Positions 24,256 to 32,862 of a stretch of 64,000 nucleotides of DNA are shown here, piece after piece; position 1 is the first letter of the stretch; the number at the start of each line of letters is the position of its first letter. The notes under the pieces are model-generated. The model was not told where the DNA came from, searched no databases, and saw only the letters and a program-made list of their open reading frames with translations. Made by a program: the position numbers and the translations under genes. Source of the stretch: Bog-756 sp963738545 (GTDB lineage: Bacteria > Actinomycetota > Acidimicrobiia > Acidimicrobiales > RAAP-2); assembly GCA_963738545.1 (NCBI GenBank), contig CAVTXA010000007.1, forward strand, positions 1 to 64,000, in the 5' to 3' direction.

Positions 24256-24849
24256 ATGGAACGGTGGACGGCGTTGGCGCTCGGAGCGAAGGCCGGCGAC
24301 CGCGCTGCGCTCGACGCACTCATCGACCAGGCCTACGGACCGACGCGTCGCCTGTGCTCCACACTGGTCGATGGCCAGAGCGCCGACGACCTCGTCCAAG
24401 AAACGTTCCTGCGCATGGCCAAGGGCATCGACCGGTTCCGTGGCGAGTCATCGGCCAAAACGTGGCTCTTCTCCATCGCCTATCACGTGTGCGCCTCCGA
24501 GCTGCGCAGCCGAGTCCGCCGCCGACAGCACACCGGGCCGGGAGGCGATCCCACCCTCACCGCAGATGCCACCGGCCATGATCCCTCGGGCCAGATCGTG
24601 GTCGACGATCTCGTGCAACGACTCGATCCTGATCGTCGAGCGGCATTCGTGCTCACCCAGCTCTACGGCTTGAGTTACGACGAGACGGCAACCGTCTGCG
24701 CGTGCGCTCCGGGGACTGTGGCGTCGCGGGTGGCCAGGGCCCGACACGATCTCATCGAACTCATGGGCAGACAAGGCGACGCCGACGATCGCTTGACGGT
24801 GCGGCCGGGACCCTCCCGGATCGTCCGCCCTGCAGATGGCGTCACCTGA
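24256..24849 (+). CDS. ECF-family RNA polymerase sigma factor
   Basis: A 197-residue sigma-70 family factor of the extracytoplasmic-function class. ATG 24256 is preferred; ATG 24220-type upstream starts add a doubtful 12 residues. Region 2 includes 'DDLVQETFLRMAKGIDRFRG' with the -10-recognition surface and 'KTWLFSIAYHVCASELR'. Region 4 is a helix-turn-helix 'LYGLSYDETATVCACAPGTV' followed by 'ASRVARARHDLIELMG'. It has a short C-terminal tail. The divergent membrane zf-HC2 protein is the expected anti-sigma partner. Targets are unknown; autoregulation is typical of the class. Confidence 0.92.
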   Translation: MERWTALALGAKAGDRAALDALIDQAYGPTRRLCSTLVDGQSADDLVQETFLRMAKGIDRFRGESSAKTWLFSIAYHVCASELRSRVRRRQHTGPGGDPTLTADATGHDPSGQIVVDDLVQRLDPDRRAAFVLTQLYGLSYDETATVCACAPGTVASRVARARHDLIELMGRQGDADDRLTVRPGPSRIVRPADGVT

Positions 24850-25192
24850 TCGTCCTGGGTCGGGTGGCGGTCTGGTCTCGCCGGTGTGACCGGTGGCGGC
24901 GGCCAGTGTCCCATCAGTAGAAAGAGGGTTGGGCCCGGAGCTTGGACGGCGGTTCCTCACCCAACGGGCCCAACGGCTGGCAACGTAGCCAATGATCCTG
25001 AGATTGCCCTGAGAATGGCGGGCGGCCGGTGAGGAAGGCGGGGCATCGTCATGGAAACGAAACGCGTTACGTTGCCCTGCCCGAAGTACGCGGGAGATAC
25101 TGGGGTCATGAAGCGCACCGGACGTCGGACGGACGCGCACCCGATGAGAGCCCGGTAGCGGTGACCTTGGACCAACGCTGCTGCCCCACAGC
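24850..25192. other. Intergenic region with a 10-bp inverted repeat, no gene
   Basis: The 343 bp between the sigma gene and the ATP-grasp gene hold no frame of convincing composition. The one clear structure is the inverted repeat at 24928-24974, listed separately. The remainder probably carries the promoter of the ATP-grasp gene. Confidence 0.45.
24928..24974. repeat. Perfect 10-bp inverted repeat with 27-base loop
   Basis: GTTGGGCCCG (24928-24937) and CGGGCCCAAC (24965-24974) are exact reverse complements separated by 27 bases. There is no T-run after the stem. It may be a factor-dependent terminator for the sigma gene, an RNA regulatory hairpin in the leader of the ATP-grasp gene, or an operator. 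Confidence 0.7.
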
Positions 25193-26473
25193 GTGAACCC
25201 CACCCGCATCGAGCGGCTGATCATTTCCTACGACGGCACGACGCCGTCGGTGTTCTCCCTTCGGGATGCGGCCCGCGGCCTGTGCGACCTGATATGGATG
25301 ATCGACCTGTCCGATCCGGCGATGGCCAATCCGGCGAGACTGCTGTCCCGAGTGGGTGTCGTGGTGGATGTGGCCGGGCTCAGTGCCGAACAGTGCGCCG
25401 ATGCCCTGCGGCCCATCCGTCCGACGGGCGTCGTGGCGTTCAACGATCGGACCATCGAGCCGTTGTCGGCCATCGCCGCCGGGTTGGATCTGGAGTTCCA
25501 CTCCTCCGAGGTGGCTCTTCGGCTCATCGACAAGTGGCACCAACGTCGGGCGATGGCTGCCGCTGGGGTCCCCGTTCCTGGCTTCTGGGAGCTTCCCTTC
25601 GGACTGTCGAGGGAGCAAGCGCTACTCCGGATAGCGTCCCTGCACCTACCCGCCGTGCTGAAGCCGCGCTCGGGTGACGGCAGCCGCAATGTCCACCGTA
25701 TCCACAGCGCCGAGCAGCTTCTCGACCTGCTCACCGCTCCGAGGCCGTCGGGGCAACAAGGGGACGGATGGCTGCTCGAGCGCTACCTCGAGGGACCAAC
25801 CCGGCCGGTGTCCCGCTTCGCCGACGTGGTCTCCGTGGAGTCGTTCGTCCAGGACGGCACGTTCCACGATCTTGCCGTGACCGGACGGTTTCCGTTCGCC
25901 GAACCGTTCCGTGAAACCGGGTCGGTACTCCCTAGTGACCTCTCCCCGGCCGATTCACTGGCCGCCCGGGCGGTGGCCGAATCCGCCGTTGCCGCGCTCG
26001 GAATCCAGTACGGCTGCCAGCACACCGAGGTGAAGTTCACACCCGATGGTCCCGTCGTGATCGAAGTCAACGGTCGGGTGGGCGGGGCCGTAGCGGAGCT
26101 CATGGCCCTAGCGGGCGGCGACATCGACCTCTATCGGTTGGCCATGGAGCTTGCCCTGGGAGTCGAGCCGTCGATCACCTTTCCCCTCGACTTCCCGAGA
26201 GTGGGATTCCGTCGCGTCGCCACCCCACCGATCCGGGCCTGCCGGGTGGCAAGCATGGATGGACACGAGGGCCTGAAGGACGTGCCCGGGATCGAAGACA
26301 TCTCCATCAGCAGACGGCCGGGAGACGCCGTCGACTGGCGTCTCGGGCTCGCCGAACTCGTCTTCAGTGTCTACGGGTCCGCCGATGACTATGACCAGGT
26401 CGAACAGCGGCAGGCACTGATCGATGAGACCGTCGCCATCACCTATGACTTCGACAACGACTCGGAGCCGTAG
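25193..26473 (+). CDS. Orphan ATP-grasp ligase
   Basis: A 426-residue ATP-grasp enzyme that would join a carboxylate to an amine or thiol by way of an acyl phosphate. After an N-terminal pre-ATP-grasp domain, the grasp region shows 'DKWHQRRAMAAAGVPVPGFW', the nucleotide Lys in 'PAVLKPRSGDGSRNV', 'VSVESFVQDGTFHDLAVTG', and the metal-binding end 'GCQHTEVKFTPDGPVVIEVNGRVGG', read here in parts. The pattern is that of the carnosine-synthase/BacD-like and biotin-carboxylase-like families that make dipeptides or modified natural products. No peptide precursor, NRPS or amino-acid pathway gene is adjacent, so the substrate is open. Confidence 0.85.
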   Translation: MNPTRIERLIISYDGTTPSVFSLRDAARGLCDLIWMIDLSDPAMANPARLLSRVGVVVDVAGLSAEQCADALRPIRPTGVVAFNDRTIEPLSAIAAGLDLEFHSSEVALRLIDKWHQRRAMAAAGVPVPGFWELPFGLSREQALLRIASLHLPAVLKPRSGDGSRNVHRIHSAEQLLDLLTAPRPSGQQGDGWLLERYLEGPTRPVSRFADVVSVESFVQDGTFHDLAVTGRFPFAEPFRETGSVLPSDLSPADSLAARAVAESAVAALGIQYGCQHTEVKFTPDGPVVIEVNGRVGGAVAELMALAGGDIDLYRLAMELALGVEPSITFPLDFPRVGFRRVATPPIRACRVASMDGHEGLKDVPGIEDISISRRPGDAVDWRLGLAELVFSVYGSADDYDQVEQRQALIDETVAITYDFDNDSEP

Positions 26474-26600
26474 CGCGCGACCATGACTGGACGCGTGCCG
26501 CATCCATCACCCGAGGGGGCGGTCCCACCGGCAGCGGTAGCCTCACCCGGGGGTGGTGTCGCCGTGGGCGACACTGAGGACAACGACCGTGGGAGGAGAC

Positions 26601-27119
26601 ATGGGGACCATCGAGGAGCTGGCACACGAGGTGGCGGGACTGCGTCGGCGGGTCGAGATGGCCGAGGCGATCCTTCACCTGCAGGACCTCAAGTCCCGTT
26701 ACGGCGAGTTGGTGGACCAGCGCTTCAGGGGCGACCAGGTGGTGGACGCGGACACCCTCCGCCTCATCTGCCGGAAGGCCGCCGAACTGTTCACCGTGGA
26801 CGGAATCTGGGACGGGGGACCTGGACTTGGACGCCACGTCGGCAGAGACGCCATCGCCCATCGGCTGGCCCAGCCGACCCTCACCTTCGCGAGGCACCTG
26901 TTCATGAAGCCGCGCATCACCGTAGACGGCGACCGGGCCCGGGGTCGGTGGGATCTGCTGTCCCCGTGCCGGCGAGAGGACGGATCCTCGTGGTGGATGT
27001 GTGGCCACGAGGATGACGAGTACGCCCAGGTCGACGGGGTGTGGCTCCACAGCAGCATGGCGCTCACCACTGTGTTCATGGCTCGAGCCGAACCCGGCTG
27101 GGGCACGATCCTGGGCTGA
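26601..27119 (+). CDS. SnoaL-like (NTF2-fold) protein
   Basis: A 172-residue protein from ATG 26601 with GGGAGGAG upstream. An N-terminal coiled region ('IEELAHEVAGLRRRVEMAEAI') precedes a SnoaL_4-type NTF2-like fold ('LQDLKSRYGELVDQ', 'CRKAAELFTVDGIWDGG', 'HVGRDAIAHRLAQ', 'RHLFMKPRITVDGDRARGRW'). The family includes polyketide cyclases, dehydratases and catabolic lyases, many with a His-Asp or Asp-Arg pair in the cone-shaped pocket. The substrate cannot be predicted. It lies 127 bp after the ATP-grasp gene on the same strand, so joint function is possible but not shown. Confidence 0.78.
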   Translation: MGTIEELAHEVAGLRRRVEMAEAILHLQDLKSRYGELVDQRFRGDQVVDADTLRLICRKAAELFTVDGIWDGGPGLGRHVGRDAIAHRLAQPTLTFARHLFMKPRITVDGDRARGRWDLLSPCRREDGSSWWMCGHEDDEYAQVDGVWLHSSMALTTVFMARAEPGWGTILG

Positions 27120-27277
27120 AGGCGTAGGGACCTCGGTACCGGTGGCACCGGGTGGGCACGCGCCGAGGGGTGGTCGTCCGAGCGGCACTACGATGCTCGC
27201 TCAAGCCGGGGATGCGAAGCCGGGGGAACAGGATCGAGGGGCGGAATGCCAATCGCACGTCGGGATCATCCGCGGCC

Positions 27278-28984
27278 GTGAGTGAAGTGAACCTCCCCAC
27301 CGCGCTGGCTATCGCCCGCCAGGCGACGCTGGTACCCATCGCCACCGTGGCTGGTGCGATCGGCATCACCGAGGACCTCCTCCAGCCCTACGGCGAGTAC
27401 GTGGCCAAGATCAAGCTGGGAGCCATCGATGCCCTGGCCGATCGGCCCCGGGCCCGCTACGTCGTGGTGACGGCCGTGACCCCGACACCGTTGGGTGAGG
27501 GCAAGACCACCACCACCCTGGGTCTGGCCCAGGGCATGCACCACGTGGGTCAGCGGGCCACGGCGGCCATCCGCCAAGCCTCCATGGGACCGACCTTCGG
27601 AATCAAAGGAGGTGCGGCGGGTGGCGGCTACAGCCAGGCGGCACCGTTCGAGGCCCTCAACCTGCACCTCACCGGGGACATGCATGCCGTGACCTCGGCC
27701 CACAACACGCTGGCCGCCATGGTGGACAACCACCTGTACCAGGGAAACGAGGCGGGACTCGACCCCTCCTCCATCACCTGGCGTCGGGCCTTGGACGTGA
27801 ACGACCGCGCCCTGCGCAACATCGTGGTGGGCCTGGGCACTCGCGAGGACGGGGTGCCCCGCCAGGCCGGCTTCGACATCACTGCGGCCAGTGAGGTCAT
27901 GGCCATCCTGGCCCTGTCGACATCCTTGTCGGACCTGCGCCGACGCCTGGGAGAGATCGTGGTGGGATTCACGGCTGACGGCTCCCCCGTCACTGCCGAG
28001 CAGCTCCGGGCAGCCGGGGCCATGACCGTCATCATGCGCGACGCCATCCAGCCCAACCTGCTGCAGACCCTGGAGAACACCCCGGTCCTCGTCCATGCCG
28101 GACCCTTCGGGAACATCGCCCACGGGAACTCCTCGGTCATCGCCGACCTGATCGGCATCCACACCGGCGACTACCTCATCACCGAAGCGGGGTTTGGGGC
28201 CGACATGGGAGCCGAGCGGTTCTTCAACATCAAGTGCCGGGTCTCGGGTCTGGTTCCGGATGCCGCGGTGATCGTCACCACCGTCCGGGCCCTCAAGGCC
28301 CACTCGGGGGCCCACCGGATCGTGGCGGGACGCCCCCTGCCCGAGGCCCTGCTCCGGGAGGATCCCGACCAGGTGCGCGAGGGAGGGTCCAACCTCCGTA
28401 AGCAGATCGAGAACGTGGTGCTCCACGGGGTCACCCCGGTGGTGGCCATCAACGCCTTCCCCGAGGATTTCGAGTCCGAGTATGCCGCCATCGGCGAGAT
28501 CGCCGAGTCCATGGGCGTGCGGTGGGCGGTCAGCACGCATTTCCGGGACGGTGGAGCCGGTGCCACGGCCCTCGCCGAGGCGGTGATGGCCGCCGCCGAC
28601 GAGCCCAGCCAGTTCCGCTTCCTGTACCCGTCCGAAGCGCCCCTTCGGGAGAAGATCGAGACCATCGCCACGCAGGTCTATGGAGCCGACGGGGTCGACT
28701 ATCTCCCCGGTGCGGCACGAAGCCTCGATCTGTTCGAGGCCAACGGTCTGGGCGGCTTTCCCATCTGTATCGCCAAGACCCACCTATCCATCTCGTCGGA
28801 CCCCAGCCGGAAGGGAGCCCCGACCGGATGGCGGCTTCCGGTGCGCGAGGTCCGGGCCTCGGCCGGGGCGGGCTTCATCTACGCCATCTGCGGGGACATG
28901 CGCACGATGCCGGGGCTGAGCCGGCATCCGGCCGCCGAACACATCGACATCGACGAGAACGGGGACGTGGTCGGGCTCTATTGA
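27278..28984 (+). CDS. fhs: Formate-tetrahydrofolate ligase
   Basis: A 568-residue enzyme making 10-formyltetrahydrofolate from formate, ATP and tetrahydrofolate, feeding purine and one-carbon metabolism. GTG 27278 is used because it starts just before the conserved N-terminus ('ALAIARQATLVPIATVA'); the upstream frame is of shadow type. The P-loop 'TPTPLGEGKTTTTLGL' lies at about residues 68-83, followed by 'RQASMGPTFGIKGGAAGGGYSQ' (read in parts) and 'NLHLTGDMHAVTSAHNT', with the C-terminal folate region 'YAICGDMRTMPGLSRHPA'. The length matches the 555-570 family norm. It stands alone, with no folD or glyA gene in the window. Confidence 0.97.
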   Translation: MSEVNLPTALAIARQATLVPIATVAGAIGITEDLLQPYGEYVAKIKLGAIDALADRPRARYVVVTAVTPTPLGEGKTTTTLGLAQGMHHVGQRATAAIRQASMGPTFGIKGGAAGGGYSQAAPFEALNLHLTGDMHAVTSAHNTLAAMVDNHLYQGNEAGLDPSSITWRRALDVNDRALRNIVVGLGTREDGVPRQAGFDITAASEVMAILALSTSLSDLRRRLGEIVVGFTADGSPVTAEQLRAAGAMTVIMRDAIQPNLLQTLENTPVLVHAGPFGNIAHGNSSVIADLIGIHTGDYLITEAGFGADMGAERFFNIKCRVSGLVPDAAVIVTTVRALKAHSGAHRIVAGRPLPEALLREDPDQVREGGSNLRKQIENVVLHGVTPVVAINAFPEDFESEYAAIGEIAESMGVRWAVSTHFRDGGAGATALAEAVMAAADEPSQFRFLYPSEAPLREKIETIATQVYGADGVDYLPGAARSLDLFEANGLGGFPICIAKTHLSISSDPSRKGAPTGWRLPVREVRASAGAGFIYAICGDMRTMPGLSRHPAAEHIDIDENGDVVGLY

Positions 28985-29091
28985 GACCATCACGGTGCCG
29001 TCCTCACGGGCGCAGGTGGTCGGTTGGGACCAGGTCGAGGCCCGAGCGGGAGCTCGCGTATCCCCTGGTATCGTCCGGCCGGGAGCACCGG

Positions 29092-30054
29092 ATGCACAAG
29101 AGTGAGGTCGAAGCGAGCCGTTGCCGCCGGGGGTCCCCTCGCCGTCGGGCCATGACTGCCCTGGGATCGCTGGTCGCGGCGTTGGTGGTTCTAGCGGGGT
29201 CAGCGTCGGCCTCGCCCCCTCCGTCGACCACCCCACCCTCCCCGACGGTGGTCACCTCACCTGAGGCCCAGCCCGCCGCCGTCGTCCTCGCCGCCACAAC
29301 CCGGACCCTGGCGCTCCGCGCCGCCTTCACGATGGCATTTGCTCATTCCACCCCGACGGTCGGTTCGTCGACACCCAGGGGTGCCCTCGGCCTCGCCGAC
29401 TTCTCCCGTCCATCCGGCACCATCACCCTCGAACTCCCCGGCGGGCCGTCGGACCGAGAGGAGATGATCTTCCTGCCCGGAACCATCTTCATCAGGCCCC
29501 CGGCTTCGAGTCGGCCCCTCCAGCCCGGTCGCCCCTGGATCTTCGCCAACTTCGCCGACATCGCCAAGTACAAAGTCGCCTTCCCGCCCTACATCGTCCA
29601 GACCGAATTCGTGAATCCGGCTCTGGTTCTGTCCGAGCTGGCCTGGGGCACGACGACGGCCACCTCGAACGGGACCGCGGCGTTCGAGGGATCGCTCTGC
29701 CGCCACTACCGGGCCACGGTGAACCTGTCGCGGGCGTTGGCCGATGCCACGGGACCGGCGGCTGCGGTGTTCACCCAGACCATCACCTCGGAGATCACAG
29801 CATCGGGTGGGAGCGTGCTCGGCCCCGCGGTGCTGCTGCACATCGACACCTGGGTCGACGCCTCCGGCCGCGTGGTCGGCGCCCGCGTGACGCCGCCCGG
29901 AGCCGGTATCGGCACCGTGACCCTCGCCCTCGACCACTTCGGTTCGAGCGTGGTGGCCGACAAGCCTCCCCGGGCGAAGGTGGTGGATATCGCCGCCATG
30001 ATCCCCGGCGGCGAACAGGAGGCCCTCAACGGTGGTGACTCCGATGGGGCCTGA
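29092..30054 (+). CDS. Secreted LppX/LprAFG-like protein coupled to an ABC transporter
   Basis: A 320-residue exported protein from ATG 29092. A basic N-terminus and the hydrophobic 'ALGSLVAALVVLAGSASAS' form a signal peptide; there is no lipobox cysteine, so it should be secreted or wall-associated rather than a lipoprotein. The body has the long beta-rich pattern of the LppX/LprAFG lipid-carrier family ('GTITLELPGG', 'EEMIFLPGTIFIRP', 'HIDTWVDASGRVVGARVTPPG'). The 3' end overlaps the ABC ATPase start by 23 bases and contains that gene's AGGAGG ribosome site, so it is co-translated with the transporter and may be its substrate-binding or client protein. The family call is inference. Confidence 0.7.
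   Translation: MHKSEVEASRCRRGSPRRRAMTALGSLVAALVVLAGSASASPPPSTTPPSPTVVTSPEAQPAAVVLAATTRTLALRAAFTMAFAHSTPTVGSSTPRGALGLADFSRPSGTITLELPGGPSDREEMIFLPGTIFIRPPASSRPLQPGRPWIFANFADIAKYKVAFPPYIVQTEFVNPALVLSELAWGTTTATSNGTAAFEGSLCRHYRATVNLSRALADATGPAAAVFTQTITSEITASGGSVLGPAVLLHIDTWVDASGRVVGARVTPPGAGIGTVTLALDHFGSSVVADKPPRAKVVDIAAMIPGGEQEALNGGDSDGA
30017..30022 (+). promoter_or_regulatory. Ribosome-binding site inside the upstream gene
   Basis: AGGAGG sits nine bases before GTG 30032, inside the last codons of the secreted-protein gene. It decides the start of the ABC ATPase and implies coupling of the two genes. Confidence 0.8.
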
Positions 30055-31027
30055 CCGGGAGGACACCACCTCGGCGGATCGTCGGCCACCGGCCATCGTC
30101 ATCGACCACCTGACCAAACGTCTGCGCAACGGTGTCACCGCGGTCAACGACATCAGTCTGACCGTCGACACCGGACAGGTCCTGGGCCTGCTCGGACCGA
30201 ACGGCTCGGGCAAGACGGTCACCATGAAGGTCCTCCTGGGCCTGGTGCGGCCCACCTCCGGAACGGTCACGATCTTCGGGGAGCCCGTACGCCCCGGTGC
30301 TCGCGTGCTCGGCCGGGTCGGGGCGCTGGTGGATGGACCCGGCTTCGTGCCGTACCTGTCCGGGCGCAGGAACCTGGATCTGGCCTGTCGGCAGATCCGG
30401 CTGTCCGGCGGCGCCCCGGACCTGGACGGCGCCATCACGGACACCGGTCTCGGCAGGGCCATCGACCGCCGGGTGTCGGACTACTCCCACGGCATGCGCT
30501 ACCGCCTGGCCCTGGCTCAGGCCCTACTGGGTCGACCCGACCTCATCATTTTGGACGAGCCCACCACAGGGATGGACCCCGCCCAGGTAGTCGAGGTCCG
30601 GGACACCATCCGTCGTCGCGCCGCCGCCGGCGCCACCATCGTGCTCTCCAGCCACCACCTGGCCGAGGTCGAAGAGCTCTGCACCCACGCCGCCGTCCTC
30701 CGGGAGGGTCGACTCGCGGCCGTCGGAGCCATGGCCGACCTGGTCGGCACGCATCCCCGGATCCGCCTGACCGTGGCCTCCGCTGACGTCGACCGGACCG
30801 TCTCCCTCCTCTCGTCCCGGTCCGACGTGACCCGGGCCCAGGCAGCCGGGCCCTCCGACGTGTTCGTGGAGGGAGACGCCCTGCGCGTGGTCGAGCTCGC
30901 CGACGCCCTGGACGGGAACGGGGTCACCCTGGTCGCCTTCCGGGGGACAACCTTCGAGGACACCTACCTGGCCCTGTTCGACGACGGGCCCGGAGGTCCG
31001 GCCGGGGCGACCACCGGGGTCCCGTGA
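30032..31027 (+). CDS. ABC transporter ATP-binding protein
   Basis: A 331-residue ATPase of an ABC-2-type exporter. GTG 30032 is fixed by a perfect AGGAGG nine bases upstream. The Walker A is 'GLLGPNGSGKT', the Walker B 'LIILDEPTTGMDP', and the H-loop 'VLSSHH'. The signature is the variant 'DYSHGMRYRLALAQAL' instead of LSGGQ, common in DRA-type drug and lipid exporters. The C-terminal 90 residues form the regulatory extension of this class. The stop overlaps the first permease start by four bases, giving a tight operon: secreted protein, ATPase, permease, permease. Confidence 0.94.
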   Translation: MVTPMGPDREDTTSADRRPPAIVIDHLTKRLRNGVTAVNDISLTVDTGQVLGLLGPNGSGKTVTMKVLLGLVRPTSGTVTIFGEPVRPGARVLGRVGALVDGPGFVPYLSGRRNLDLACRQIRLSGGAPDLDGAITDTGLGRAIDRRVSDYSHGMRYRLALAQALLGRPDLIILDEPTTGMDPAQVVEVRDTIRRRAAAGATIVLSSHHLAEVEELCTHAAVLREGRLAAVGAMADLVGTHPRIRLTVASADVDRTVSLLSSRSDVTRAQAAGPSDVFVEGDALRVVELADALDGNGVTLVAFRGTTFEDTYLALFDDGPGGPAGATTGVP

Positions 31028-31866
31028 TCGCCATCGAGTGGGCCAAGCAGTTCCGGCGGACCAAGACGCTGGTCACCTTGGCCATCGTGGCGGGGTTCTC
31101 GGTGGTCCTGACGGTAGCCCTGGCCGCCACCGGCTCGGGACAGGTCGAGTTCGTCGGTGACGTGCCCCTGGTCATGGTGCCGAGGTCCTCCGGTCTGAGT
31201 GTGCCCATCATCGCCCTGTCCAGCACCATGAAGTTCTTCCTACCCCTGGCCGTTTCCCTGTTCGCCGGGGAAGCCGTGGCCGGAGAGGCCGGGTGGGGAA
31301 GCCTCCGGTACGTACTGGCCCGTCCCGTGTCCCGCACCCGCGTCCTGTGGTCGAAGGCGTCGGTGGCCGCGCTGTTGTCGGTGCTGTCCGTGATCACCCT
31401 CACCGTGGCGGCCATCCTGGCCGGAAGCGTCGCCTTCGGGTGGCACCCGCTGCACATCGTCGACGGGAGCACGTCGACCCCTGGCCATCCGGTCAGCGCC
31501 CTCCTCGCCCCCGGCGCGCTCCTCGGGGCACTCGGAGGGTCCTCGCTCTACGTCATCGCCGGCATGGCCAGCATCTTCGCCGTGGCCTTCTTCCTCTCCA
31601 CCGTCACCCGTCGCCCGTTGGTGGCGGTCGCCGGAGGCGTGGCCCTGACCATCGTGTCCCGGGTCTTCAACGCCGACTACCTCCCTGGTGTCTCGGTGGT
31701 CGACAAGTACATGCCCAACAACGACATCGACCTGTGGAACTACCTTTTCGTCCGACCGGTGGTCACCGACGGGTTCGTCCACTTCCTGATCTTGCAGGCC
31801 GCGTACGTCGTGGTCTTCATGGGCCTCGCCCAGGTGTGGTTCACCCGCAAGGACATCCTCGATTGA
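31024..31866 (+). CDS. ABC-2 type permease, first tandem copy
   Basis: A 280-residue membrane protein starting at GTG 31024 (overlapping the ATPase stop). Six hydrophobic segments are visible, beginning 'VTLAIVAGFSVVLTVALAA', with the internal 'FAGEAVAGEAGWGSLRYVLARPVSRTRVL' coupling helix region (read in parts) typical of ABC-2 permeases related to NatB. The N-terminal 'IAIEWAKQFRR' is nearly repeated at the start of the next gene ('IAIELIKQLRR'), showing that the two permeases are tandem duplicates that probably form a heterodimer. Confidence 0.9.
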   Translation: MIAIEWAKQFRRTKTLVTLAIVAGFSVVLTVALAATGSGQVEFVGDVPLVMVPRSSGLSVPIIALSSTMKFFLPLAVSLFAGEAVAGEAGWGSLRYVLARPVSRTRVLWSKASVAALLSVLSVITLTVAAILAGSVAFGWHPLHIVDGSTSTPGHPVSALLAPGALLGALGGSSLYVIAGMASIFAVAFFLSTVTRRPLVAVAGGVALTIVSRVFNADYLPGVSVVDKYMPNNDIDLWNYLFVRPVVTDGFVHFLILQAAYVVVFMGLAQVWFTRKDILD

Positions 31867-32702
31867 TCGCCATCGAGCTCATCAAGCAGCTCCGTCGACC
31901 GAGGGTCTGGATCGTCCTCACCGTCCTGGCCCTGGTGGCGGTTGTCGTCACCGTGATCATCAGCCTGACCAGCGGTGCGACGCCCGAGCGCATCGGGAAC
32001 TGGGGCTCGGTGGTTCCGGACTCCTCGGGCTTCACCATGGCCCTGATCGGCCTCAATGCCCTGCTTCTCTTCCTCATTCCGTTGGCCGTGGCCATCTTCG
32101 CCGGCGAGTCCGTGGCCGACGAAGCCGCCGCCGGCGGCCTCCGGTACCTGCTGGCCAGGCCGGTCAAGCGGGGGCGGGTGCTGACCAGCAAGGCCGTCGT
32201 GGCCGGACTGCTCTCGGTGCTGGCCGTGGCCGTCGTCGTGGGGGCGGGGATCCTGTCGGGGCTGGCCGCCTTCGGGTGGCATCCACTCGCCGTGCTCGAC
32301 CTCCAGCACAGCTCGCCCTTCTCCTCCGGACTGTCCACCATGAGCCCGCTCGACGCCCTGGGTCGGCTGGGACTCACCGTCGCCGTGGTGACGGTGACCA
32401 TGCTCAGCACGTTCACCTTCGCCTTCTTCTGCTCCACCGTCACCGACCAGCCCTTCACCGCCGTCGCCGGGGGCGTGGTCTTCGGACTGGTGTCCCGGGC
32501 CCTCGACAACATCCCCGGCCTGCACGCCCTCACGCCTTGGCTCCCGCTGACCGACAAGGGCACCGATGTGTGGAACGGCATCTTCTTCGAGCCCACCGAG
32601 TGGAGCGGCTTTCCCCATCTGGCCCTCGTCCAGGGCGTCTACGCCGCCATTCTGCTCACCGGCGCCTTCGTGGTCTTCCATCGCCGGGACCTCCTGTACT
32701 GA
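31863..32702 (+). CDS. ABC-2 type permease, second tandem copy (TTG start)
   Basis: A 279-residue paralogue of the preceding permease. The only start that aligns with copy one is TTG 31863, which overlaps its predecessor's stop as TTGA. The frame extends upstream inside copy one, but that part is shadow sequence. Conserved features repeat: 'FAGESVADEAAAGGLRYLLARPVKRGRVL' (read in parts), 'FGWHPLAVLDLQHSSPF' against 'FGWHPLHIVDGSTSTPG', and 'CSTVTDQPFTAVAGGV' against 'LSTVTRRPLVAVAGGV'. It ends 'FHRRDLLY', matching the 'TRKDILD' end of copy one. Heterodimer formation with copy one is inferred. Confidence 0.9.
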   Translation: MIAIELIKQLRRPRVWIVLTVLALVAVVVTVIISLTSGATPERIGNWGSVVPDSSGFTMALIGLNALLLFLIPLAVAIFAGESVADEAAAGGLRYLLARPVKRGRVLTSKAVVAGLLSVLAVAVVVGAGILSGLAAFGWHPLAVLDLQHSSPFSSGLSTMSPLDALGRLGLTVAVVTVTMLSTFTFAFFCSTVTDQPFTAVAGGVVFGLVSRALDNIPGLHALTPWLPLTDKGTDVWNGIFFEPTEWSGFPHLALVQGVYAAILLTGAFVVFHRRDLLY

Positions 32703-32862
32703 ATACCCCGGGGGCCGGGGACGGGTCCACCAGGGCCGAACGAGAGGCGCCCGAAGCCGCGATCGTCCCGGTCACGGTGGGCAAGGATGCCCCCCCGGGA
32801 AGGCCGATGAACAGGGAACGGTGACCGACCGTGCCGGCGTGCTCAGACCCGTGCTGCCGTGC

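Noticed and set aside
24957..25175. 72-residue minus-strand frame between the sigma and ATP-grasp genes
   Set aside because: There is no ribosome site and the composition is mixed; it overlaps the inverted repeat and has no motif.
27266..28783. 505-residue minus-strand frame opposite fhs
   Set aside because: It is the antisense of a fully motif-supported formate-tetrahydrofolate ligase gene.
31293..31862. Upstream extension of the second ABC permease
   Set aside because: The extra 190 residues are the shifted-frame shadow of the first permease; alignment of the duplicates fixes the start at TTG 31863.
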